Below are positions 1 through 5,686 of a stretch of DNA of 9,316 nt, in pieces; the first letter of the stretch is position 1; each line of letters starts with the position of its first letter. The stretch comes from an uncultured Clostridia bacterium (lineage in GTDB: Bacteria > Bacillota > Clostridia > Christensenellales > Pumilibacteraceae). The position numbers were made by a program, and so were the translations under genes. Below the pieces are notes generated by a model. The model did no database searches, was not told the origin of the DNA, and was given only the letters and a program-made list of their open reading frames with translations. The DNA lies in assembly GCA_934277845.1 (NCBI GenBank), contig CAKQVV010000060.1, positions 1-9,316 of the forward strand. The letters run 5' to 3'.

Positions 1-1277
1 TATCTGAGATAACTAAGAAGATATTCTTTTTTCGTTGCCGGCAATACGTCGGGATCGATAAGGCGGTCGAGAATAAACGGCTGCCATAACTCGCTCTGGC
101 AAAGGAACGATCCGACATGCTTGGCGATGACGTATTCGTTCGAGAACAACAGCCATATTACCGTGTCGTAAAGTTCTTCGTCGTAGTACATTGCGTCGAC
201 TACTTTTTCGACGTCGGCAAGTTCGGAAAATTTGTCCTCTATATAGTTTATTCTTCTGTCGATTTCCTGTTGCGGAATATCGTAATTAAGAGTGATGTGT
301 TCGGTTTTCGGATCGTTTATGAGACGCGCATAATAGGTCACGGTCCCGTCGTCCGGATAAAGCCGTCTTAACGCCGTAACATAACTCCTCGCGTCCTCTT
401 TCCTGCCGATATTGAACAGCGCCTCGGCGTAGATCAGCGTCGGTTCGCACTCGTAAGGCGTAAAATCGAACAATCTGCCGTAATATTTGACGGTCATCTC
501 GTCGTCGCCCTCTTCCATGGCGCAAGCCGCCACCCTTGCCACGCTTTCGCGATCCTTGACGTCGAGCGCGTCGAGCATGCGCAACGCTTCTTTTGCTTCT
601 TCGGTTTTACCGCCGGCGCGGCACGCCATAACCAGCGTGCAATAGGCGCACGCGTTGCCGGGATCTTTTTCGATAATCGCTCTGGCGTTTGCCTCGCTTG
701 TCGCAAAGTCGCCTTTTGCCAGCGACAAAAGCGCGATATGATTGCGGGCGTCGACGTACTGTTCGGAATTTTCGGGCACTACGTCGAGAATTTTTCCGGC
801 AAGGTCATACTCGCCGGTCAGCGTCATGCGTTTCGCAAGATTGACGGCGCTTTCGTGGTTCGTACCGCGAAGCACTCTGAACGCAGGTTGTTTTTCTTCG
901 ATATCGGCAATCGAAAAATCTTCGGCAGGATCGTAATCGGTGTCGAGTACTCCGTTTTCAATGCCGAGATTGAGATAATATAGCGCGGACACGAGTCTGT
1001 TCTCGTGCACGAAACTCTGCATAAGTCCTATGTACGCTATGTCAGAATATTTATCCGCGTCTAGTATGCGGTAATATACTTTTATCGCCTGTTTAACCAA
1101 CCCGAGGTCATAGTACGCGTAAGCCATTTCGGACATTATATAGATATTGCCGGGATCCAGTTCGAGCGCGAGGTACAAGTCGGAAATCGCTTCTATGTAC
1201 TTTCCCTCGTCCGCCTCTTCGACGCCGCGGTCATAATAATTGTCGGCGTTCAGGCCGAAACTGATTCTTTTACCCAT
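1..1277 (-). CDS. TPR-repeat protein, C-terminus beyond window
   Basis: An open frame runs leftward from an ATG at 1277 to the window edge with no stop. It gives 425 residues (MGKRISFGLNADNYYDRGVEE...) and the true end lies outside. The N-terminal half shows tetratricopeptide helices: about residues 13-42 (...AISDLYLALELDPGN), 47-76, 174-207 (...ARAIIEKDPGN) and 280-307, with the typical acidic-Pro-Gly-Asn turns. Residues after about 330 are not obvious repeats and I do not recognise them. No signal peptide or membrane segment is seen, so it is probably cytoplasmic. TPR proteins act as protein-binding scaffolds, but the partner here is unknown. The start is supported by an AGGAGA Shine-Dalgarno element whose first bases are the TAG stop of the upstream methyltransferase; only 7 nt separate the genes. 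It is the last visible gene of a leftward operon. Confidence 0.85.
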   Translation of the reverse strand, partial: MGKRISFGLNADNYYDRGVEEADEGKYIEAISDLYLALELDPGNIYIMSEMAYAYYDLGLVKQAIKVYYRILDADKYSDIAYIGLMQSFVHENRLVSALYYLNLGIENGVLDTDYDPAEDFSIADIEEKQPAFRVLRGTNHESAVNLAKRMTLTGEYDLAGKILDVVPENSEQYVDARNHIALLSLAKGDFATSEANARAIIEKDPGNACAYCTLVMACRAGGKTEEAKEALRMLDALDVKDRESVARVAACAMEEGDDEMTVKYYGRLFDFTPYECEPTLIYAEALFNIGRKEDARSYVTALRRLYPDDGTVTYYARLINDPKTEHITLNYDIPQQEIDRRINYIEDKFSELADVEKVVDAMYYDEELYDTVIWLLFSNEYVIAKHVGSFLCQSELWQPFILDRLIDPDVLPATKKEYLLSYLR

Positions 1278-1284
1278 ATTTCTC

Positions 1285-2001
1285 CTATTTATAAGCCGCG
1301 AAAACTATACGCTGTTCGTTATCCCCGGGACGACGGTTTTTCAGGAATCCGCAAACCTTGATCTCGCAAAATCCCGCGTCGTACAATTTTTTAACGAGTT
1401 CTTCCTCTTTGTGAATATACTGCGTTTGTTCGTCGATGCGTTTCGTGTAATAATTATTCGGCTGTTTTATAAAAAATGTCAGTCGCATATCGACCGCGCG
1501 ACGTTTTTCGTCGAGTGAATTTTCCCAGACATAGGTCACGTCGTCCGTCGATTCGGTAAAAACATTGTTGCCGATCACGCTTAAAAGTTTGTATTCCGAC
1601 GAAACGTCGAATACCAGCACGCCTCCGTCACCCAGCGCGGAATATGCTCTCTCAAAAAACTTTGACGGGTTTTTGAGATAATTCACGACATCGCAACAAG
1701 CGGTGACGAAATCCAGCGGGTGCGCATCGTCGAGTTTGTCGGCGGATTGCAACAAAAATTTAACGTCCGCACCCGTGCTTTTCGCGTATGCGGCGGCTTG
1801 GGTGAGCATTTCCGGACTGACATCGCTGCCGGAAACATCATATCCCGCGCGCTTTAACGCGACGGTGAATTTGCCTGTGCCGCACCCGACGTCCCTGCCG
1901 CGCCTGCGATCGCCGAGAATACGAACAATATAGTCCGTCCACTCGGCATAAGGCGCGTCCGCCATAAATTTATCATAGTATTCCGCAAGTATTTCGTACA
2001 T
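1285..2001 (-). CDS. Class I SAM-dependent methyltransferase (YqeM-like)
   Basis: This is a 238-residue Rossmann-fold methyltransferase, probably cytoplasmic. The opening MYEILAEYYDKFMADAPYAEW resembles the YqeM/Methyltransf_25 group (small-molecule or RNA methyltransferases of Firmicutes). Visible motifs are motif I DVGCGTG (residues 37-43, the SAM-binding glycine loop), the acidic residue after strand 2 (D60 in SGSDVSPEML), and the post-motif region LDFVTACCDVVNYL (about 96-109). The C-terminal half (about 150-238) carries a mixed beta region with FFIKQPNNYYTKRIDEQTQYIH, typical of the substrate-side domain. Length is normal for the family. The substrate cannot be read from sequence. Bacillus yqeM sits with rsfS-like ribosome-maturation genes, but no such neighbours are visible here. 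The ATG at 2001 has only a weak ribosome binding site, so translation may depend on coupling to the upstream gene, which ends 38 nt away. TPR gene follows closely. Confidence 0.85.
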   Translation of the reverse strand: MYEILAEYYDKFMADAPYAEWTDYIVRILGDRRRGRDVGCGTGKFTVALKRAGYDVSGSDVSPEMLTQAAAYAKSTGADVKFLLQSADKLDDAHPLDFVTACCDVVNYLKNPSKFFERAYSALGDGGVLVFDVSSEYKLLSVIGNNVFTESTDDVTYVWENSLDEKRRAVDMRLTFFIKQPNNYYTKRIDEQTQYIHKEEELVKKLYDAGFCEIKVCGFLKNRRPGDNEQRIVFAAYK

Positions 2002-2039
2002 ATTCTTCGCTTTACTTTGACGCTCCGGACCATGCAGAA

Positions 2040-3380
2040 TCAGCCCTTTTTGTCGTCGTCGACGTACTCTTCGTCGGAAACGGGCATAGTCGCGATGTCT
2101 GTTTCGGAAAATTTCTTTTTGGTCTTTTCTTTCTTGACGCGAGGTTTCTTGTCTGCCTTTTCGTCGGCGTTCTTATGCTTTTTACCCTTCTTTTTCGCGT
2201 TTTGCTCTTCTTCGTAAGCCGCAACTTCTTCTTCGATAGCGGCGGTCACTTCTTCTTTTTCCTTCTCTATTTCCGCCTGCATCTCGCGTTTTTCTTCGCT
2301 CAGGCGTTTGAGATCGTTTCTCGAAAAGTTGGTTTCGAGCGGTGTGAAACTTTTGCCGTCGTCGATACTTGACAGGCGGCGGGAAACATAAGCCGAGCCG
2401 TAGGCGGTATTGCGCGTCCTGATCTTTTCGATCTCGGCGGCTTTCTCGTCCTCGGGGTTCTTGACATACATGCCGCGATTCTTGACCGCGCCTTTTACCC
2501 TGTCGTTGACGTACTTATCGAAAACGTACTGCGAGAACACCGTCCAGATGAGAACGACATAGGCAGGTCCCAGGAAAATCACGATCATCCAGAAGAAAAT
2601 CGCTATCTGCATGGGAAGCAGCATGATGAGCACGAACGGAAGCAGACTGCAAAGCAGGAAGAAAATGTTTTGCGGGAACAGCGCGATCGCAAACAGGAAA
2701 CTGTTTTTGACGAGTCCGACGAAACCGAGTTTGTAGGTAACGTTTTGCGTGCAAAGATACAACAGCATGCACAGCATGAGCACGAACTGTACGCACGAAA
2801 GCGCGACTGCGATAACTCTCCACGCTTTGTGGATCGAGGTCATTTGTCCGTAGGCGGAAATATTGAACATGAATACGAAAATCGACACGCCGACGAAAAG
2901 AAAGATCCAAAGAAAGTTTACCCAGTTGCGTTTTACGCCCGTAAAGAACGTGCCGCCTACCGACACGCCTTCGCCCCAGCCGAGCAGTTTCATCGTGTGA
3001 AACGCACCGGCAAAGCCGATACCGGCGATCATGATGAGCGGAATGAGCACGGCATAGGTCTGGATATTGAACATGAACGTGCGGTAAGTACCCATCGCTA
3101 TCGCGTCGGTGACGACGGGATATCCCAGTCCGATATTAGCCGAATACGGCACGACGGTAGCGTCGGCGCGCTTTACAAGGCTCATGAATATTAACCAGGC
3201 GAGCGCGGGAAGCATAAACAGTATCGTGAGCAAACTGATTTTTACCATTGCGCCGATGCGGTTGAAAAACACGTCCTTGAACACCGCCCAGCGCGAACCC
3301 GGAAGGCGGTTGGGCGTAAAGTCGGGCAGATTGTCCTTGCCCATCGTCAGCCTGTAAATCAGTCCTTTTTTCTGTGCCAT
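2040..3380 (-). CDS. DUF624-like polytopic membrane protein with charged coiled-coil tail
   Basis: A 446-residue protein with about six or seven membrane segments at roughly residues 44-68, 106-128, 152-174, 187-210, 222-254 and 257-285. The motifs GFAGAFHTMKLLGWGEG and FFTGVKRNWVNF after the second span, and the final QYVFDKYVND, recall the DUF624/YesL-like family of Clostridia and Bacilli. That family is often found near sugar-uptake genes and has no firmly established function; the match is from pattern, not a search. After the last span comes a long soluble tail: a Glu/Lys-rich predicted coiled coil (about 354-396), a Lys-rich block (396-424) and an acidic end (436-443). The tail is probably cytoplasmic. 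The ATG at 3380 overlaps the upstream stop as TAATG, with a GGAGG element at 3391-3395 ten bases upstream, so translational coupling is likely. It is the second gene of the leftward operon. Confidence 0.75.
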   Translation of the reverse strand: MAQKKGLIYRLTMGKDNLPDFTPNRLPGSRWAVFKDVFFNRIGAMVKISLLTILFMLPALAWLIFMSLVKRADATVVPYSANIGLGYPVVTDAIAMGTYRTFMFNIQTYAVLIPLIMIAGIGFAGAFHTMKLLGWGEGVSVGGTFFTGVKRNWVNFLWIFLFVGVSIFVFMFNISAYGQMTSIHKAWRVIAVALSCVQFVLMLCMLLYLCTQNVTYKLGFVGLVKNSFLFAIALFPQNIFFLLCSLLPFVLIMLLPMQIAIFFWMIVIFLGPAYVVLIWTVFSQYVFDKYVNDRVKGAVKNRGMYVKNPEDEKAAEIEKIRTRNTAYGSAYVSRRLSSIDDGKSFTPLETNFSRNDLKRLSEEKREMQAEIEKEKEEVTAAIEEEVAAYEEEQNAKKKGKKHKNADEKADKKPRVKKEKTKKKFSETDIATMPVSDEEYVDDDKKG

Positions 3381-4180
3381 TATGGTCGTTCCTCCGTGAG
3401 TATCGAGTAGATAAATTCGGCTATGGGCGAAAAATCTTCGTCATCGCCTAAGATGAATTTTATGATTACCGAGCGGCTTGCAAGTATCGGATAAAAACCG
3501 AGCCGGGTAAAGCGCGGCGCTTGCGGCGCGTACTCCGCGCTCGTCAGCGACAGCAGATATTCGTCCTGAACGGGCGCGTCATAGGCGTAAAGCGTTTCGA
3601 CGAGTTCGTCGCCTTTCAGCGTTCCGGCGAGTTTAACCGTAAACCGCTCGCAATCCGTAAAGTCGAAAAATTCGTAACGAACCGTAACCGATTTATCCTG
3701 TCGTTCCGTTCCGGCGCGGAAGTTACTGCCGGTAAAAGCACCGCAAAGTTCTTTAAGCGCGGCTTCGCCTGCGTCGGCGTCGGCATCGGTCGTATAGGTA
3801 AACCGTGTACCCGCCGCTCCCGACACGACCGTACCGCCCGATGCGTACAGCCCGCTCTTTTTGCCGCGTTCCGTCACGATGACGAACGCGCGGGCAAAAA
3901 CGTGATACAACTCTTCCGCTCGCCCGATCGGCGTGCCGCCGGCAACAACGAGTGCGTTTTTCTTCGGGCAAACTTTCGACGCGGTTTCCGCTATCGCTCT
4001 TGCCGCCCCGGCGTCCCCGAAAACGACGATTACGTCGCCGTCGGATTTTTTCCGGATACGTTCAAGTCCCGCTTCGGTCAACTTAAATCCTCGCGGCAAA
4101 CGTTCGGCAATGTCGTTTACGTCGCGGTAATATTCTGCCAGTATCCGCGCTATTTGCGATTTGTCGCTTATCTTTGGAAT
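3380..4180 (-). CDS. Unrecognised 266-residue protein, apparent ATT start
   Basis: First gene of the leftward operon; I do not recognise the family. The frame is open from a stop at 4256-4258 to TAA at 3380-3382, and that interval has no ATG or GTG suitable as a start. A TTG at 4099 exists but lacks a Shine-Dalgarno element. The best site is ATT at 4178-4180, six bases after a perfect GGAGG (4187-4191). It gives MPKISDKSQIARILAEYYRDVNDIAERLPRGFK..., whose extra 27 residues look like a real amphipathic helix. Residues about 48-98 (DVIVVFGDAGAARAIAETAS...NALVVAGGTPIGRAEELYHVFARAFVIVTE) alternate strands and helices in a Rossmann-like way. The C-terminal half is beta-rich with a hydrophobic end (SVIIKFILG...FIYSIL). 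No signal peptide or catalytic motif is evident. Its stop overlaps the ATG of the membrane protein gene. Confidence 0.75.
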   Translation of the reverse strand: MPKISDKSQIARILAEYYRDVNDIAERLPRGFKLTEAGLERIRKKSDGDVIVVFGDAGAARAIAETASKVCPKKNALVVAGGTPIGRAEELYHVFARAFVIVTERGKKSGLYASGGTVVSGAAGTRFTYTTDADADAGEAALKELCGAFTGSNFRAGTERQDKSVTVRYEFFDFTDCERFTVKLAGTLKGDELVETLYAYDAPVQDEYLLSLTSAEYAPQAPRFTRLGFYPILASRSVIIKFILGDDEDFSPIAEFIYSILTEERP

Positions 4181-4186
4181 CTCGCG

Positions 4187-4191
4187 CCTCC
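4187..4191 (-). promoter_or_regulatory. Strong Shine-Dalgarno that decides the ATT start
   Basis: On the minus strand this reads GGAGG, a perfect match to the anti-Shine-Dalgarno core. It is followed by a six-base spacer (CGCGAG) and then ATT CCA AAG. No ATG, GTG or TTG lies at a usable distance in this frame. It is the main sequence evidence for placing translation initiation at 4180 rather than at TTG 4099. Confidence 0.7.
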
Positions 4192-4261
4192 GTCGAAATT
4201 TCCTCTGCTTCGGATAGGCTTTTTCTTCGCTTTTCGCAAACCGACAAACTTCGACTTATAG

Positions 4262-4290
4262 ATTATATAACATTCTGCGTTAATTTTCAA
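4262..4290 (-). promoter_or_regulatory. Sigma-70-type promoter of the leftward operon
   Basis: Read on the minus strand: a -35 box TTGAAA (4290-4285), a spacer of exactly 17 bases, and a perfect -10 box TATAAT (4267-4262). Upstream sequence is A/T-rich. Transcription should start near 4254-4256, leaving a leader of about 75 nt before the ATT codon at 4180. I see no riboswitch or terminator in that leader. It faces away from the asd promoter; 28 bp separate the two -35 boxes. Confidence 0.85.
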
Positions 4291-4318
4291 TCATTTTACC
4301 GTGATTTGCATAATTTGA

Positions 4319-4347
4319 TTGACAATAGCGGTTTATTGTGTTATTCT
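4319..4347 (+). promoter_or_regulatory. Sigma-70-type promoter of the asd-dapA-dapB operon
   Basis: A perfect -35 box TTGACA (4319-4324), a 17-base spacer and a -10-like TATTCT (4342-4347). The predicted start, about 4353-4354, falls at the first base of the riboswitch P1 helix, which is the expected arrangement for a transcript beginning with its aptamer. The weaker -10 is consistent with control being exerted mainly by attenuation. Confidence 0.8.
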
Positions 4348-4352
4348 TGTGA

Positions 4353-4532
4353 AGTAATAATGAGGAGCATCGAGCAAAAGTAGCCGCAACCGACAACGTT
4401 AACGGGACGTATGCGGCGAAAGGGTATCGATGCCGAAACGTTTTCGCTTTTCCGAGTCTAAGGCAAAACGTTGGGTGCAGCGGCTAAATCCCTGCAACTG
4501 TCATTCACAAAGAATGGAGCACATTATTGACT
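4353..4532 (+). ncRNA. Lysine riboswitch (L-box) aptamer
   Basis: The aptamer fold can be drawn from complementarity. P1 is AGT-AATAATG (4353-4362) with CATTATT-g-ACT (4522-4532). The base of P2 is GCATCGA (4367-4373) with TCGATGC (4427-4433), and upper P2 is GCCGCA (4383-4388) with TGCGGC (4412-4417). P3 is AACGTTTT (4437-4444) with AAAACGTT (4465-4472), P4 is TGCAG (4476-4480) with CTGCA (4492-4496), and P5 is CATTC (4502-4506) with GAATG (4512-4516). Conserved L-box strings are in place: GAGGAGC after P1, GGCGAAAGGG...TGCCGAA closing P2, GTTGGG after P3, and CTGTCA...GGAG at the P5 end. The RNA senses lysine and sits directly upstream of asd-dapA-dapB, whose product leads to lysine, which agrees with feedback repression. 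The identification is by consensus recalled from memory, not a covariance search. Confidence 0.92.
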
Positions 4533-4555
4533 ATTGCATTATCCCACCCAAAAGC

Positions 4556-4592
4556 AAACGGTCACGGTGTTCCTCGTCGTGCACCGTTTTTT
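4556..4592 (+). terminator. Intrinsic terminator of the lysine riboswitch
   Basis: A hairpin of 11 base pairs with one bulge: AAACGGTCACG (4556-4566) pairs with CGTG-c-ACCGTTT (4578-4589), with C4582 bulged. The loop is 4567-4577, and a run of six T begins within the 3' arm (4587-4592). A shorter alternative register uses ACGGTG (4564-4569) with CACCGT (4582-4587). With lysine bound, termination here would stop transcription about 85 nt before asd. A candidate antiterminator is GGAGCAC (4516-4522) pairing with GTGTTCC (4567-4573). It would sacrifice the P5/P1 junction of the aptamer and blocks the shorter register directly. Confidence 0.85.
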
Positions 4593-4638
4593 CTTTAATT
4601 TTTAATTGCCGCACGACGAACCCAAAGGGATCTTCCCT
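4574..4638 (+). other. Post-terminator RNA helices in the asd leader
   Basis: TCGTCGTGC (4574-4582) is perfectly complementary over nine bases to GCACGACGA (4611-4619) and would use the 3' side of the terminator stem. It can only form once polymerase has passed the T-run, so it is not a standard antiterminator. A second hairpin, AGGGA-tct-TCCCT (4626-4638), follows and ends 24 bases before the asd Shine-Dalgarno element (4663-4668). These helices may shape or stabilise the read-through leader; function is inference. Confidence 0.5.
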
Positions 4639-4676
4639 GCCTACAGCGCAATAAACTTTTCCAAGGAGAAACTATT

Positions 4677-5672
4677 ATGAATTACAACTTAGCCGTAGTC
4701 GGTGCGACCGGCATGGTCGGCAGAAAAATGTTGCAGGTCTTGTCCGAACGCAAACTGCCCATCGACAATCTCTATCTTTTCGCTTCCTCGAAAAGCGCGG
4801 GCAAACAGGTGGAGTTTATGGGCAAGAATTACACGGTGATCGAACTGACCGAAGAATCCGTGCGTTCGCATAAAGTCGACATCGCTTTGTTCAGCGCGGG
4901 CGCGGGCACGAGCAAGACTTTCGCCCCGATTTTTGCCGAGTGCGGCGCGGTCGTTATCGACAATTCCAGCCAGTGGCGCATGGATCCGTCCGTTCCGCTC
5001 GTCGTTCCCGAGGTTAATCCCGGCGATATCGAGTGGAATCACGGCATTATCGCCAACCCTAACTGCTCGACCATTCAGGCGGTGGTGGCGCTTGCACCCC
5101 TGCACGCGAAATATCATATAAAAAGAATAGTTTATTCGACCTATCAGGCGGTCAGCGGCGCAGGCGTTCAGGGTTATGCAGATCTCGAAGACGGCATAAG
5201 CGGCGCGGCTCCGAAGAAATTCCCAAAGCCGATTTTCGGCAACTGCCTGCCGCATATCGACGTGTTCGAGGCGGACGGTTATACCAAAGAAGAACATAAG
5301 ATGATCAACGAAACACGTAAAATCCTAGGCGACGATTCGCTCCGTATCACCGCAACTACGGTGCGCGTACCCGTTTATTACGGTCACAGCGAGAGCATCA
5401 ACGTCGAGTTCGAGAAGCCCGTCACTCTCGAAGGCGTGACGGAAACTCTGCGCGAGGCTCCCGGCGTGGTCGTGATGGACGACGTGAAAAACGGCGTTTA
5501 CCCCACTCCGCTCGACGTTGCGGACACCGATCCCGTTTACGTCGGCAGAATCCGCATCGACGACAGCGTGAAAAGCGGCGTCAACCTTTGGGTAGTTGCA
5601 GACAATATCCGCAAGGGCGCGGCAACCAACGCGGTGCAGATCGCGGAAACGATTATTGCGAAAAAAGGTTAA
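4677..5672 (+). CDS. asd: Aspartate-semialdehyde dehydrogenase
   Basis: It reduces L-aspartyl-4-phosphate to aspartate semialdehyde with NADPH, the branch point to lysine/diaminopimelate and to threonine and methionine. The 331-residue protein has the NADP-binding loop GATGMVG (residues 9-15), NSSQWRM (96-102), the active-site motif NPNCSTIQ with nucleophile C130, Q157 in STYQAVSGAG, and the catalytic His in RVPVYYGHSE (H237). Length and motifs fit the Gram-positive-type enzyme of about 330-350 residues, shorter than the E. coli form. It should be cytoplasmic and dimeric or tetrameric. The ATG at 4677 has AAGGAG eight bases upstream. It is the first gene of a lysine-riboswitch-controlled operon; dapA starts 14 nt after its stop. 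All key residues appear intact. Confidence 0.97.
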   Translation: MNYNLAVVGATGMVGRKMLQVLSERKLPIDNLYLFASSKSAGKQVEFMGKNYTVIELTEESVRSHKVDIALFSAGAGTSKTFAPIFAECGAVVIDNSSQWRMDPSVPLVVPEVNPGDIEWNHGIIANPNCSTIQAVVALAPLHAKYHIKRIVYSTYQAVSGAGVQGYADLEDGISGAAPKKFPKPIFGNCLPHIDVFEADGYTKEEHKMINETRKILGDDSLRITATTVRVPVYYGHSESINVEFEKPVTLEGVTETLREAPGVVVMDDVKNGVYPTPLDVADTDPVYVGRIRIDDSVKSGVNLWVVADNIRKGAATNAVQIAETIIAKKG

Positions 5673-5686
5673 ATCCGGAGGCTTTT

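Noticed and set aside
2670..3194. 174-codon frame on the plus strand opposite the DUF624-like gene
   Set aside because: It is a charged His/Arg/Glu-rich translation typical of the reverse of hydrophobic membrane-protein codons; no start signals are present.
3380..4099. TTG at 4099 as the start of the first leftward gene
   Set aside because: It has no Shine-Dalgarno element and leaves an unexplained perfect GGAGG and coding-like sequence upstream. It remains the fallback if ATT is not used.
4174..4383. Open frame of 69 codons on the plus strand across the divergent promoters
   Set aside because: It overlaps the promoters and the start of the riboswitch, has no ribosome binding site, and its composition is explained by the RNA and promoter elements.
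4353..4532. Cobalamin riboswitch as an alternative reading of the asd leader
   Set aside because: No B12-box (GCCACTG-type) sequence is present, while the L-box strings and the lysine-pathway context fit throughout.
4430..4654. Open frame of 74 codons on the plus strand between the promoter and asd
   Set aside because: It lies inside the lysine aptamer, terminator and leader; there is no Shine-Dalgarno element and the translation is not protein-like.
4689..5297. 202-codon frame on the minus strand opposite asd
   Set aside because: It is an antisense shadow produced by codon bias of asd; it has no ribosome binding site and no recognisable protein features.
5588..5686. N-terminal extension of dapA into the end of asd
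   Set aside because: The extension reads the asd sequence out of frame. GGAGG and the family-typical N-terminus place the start at 5687.
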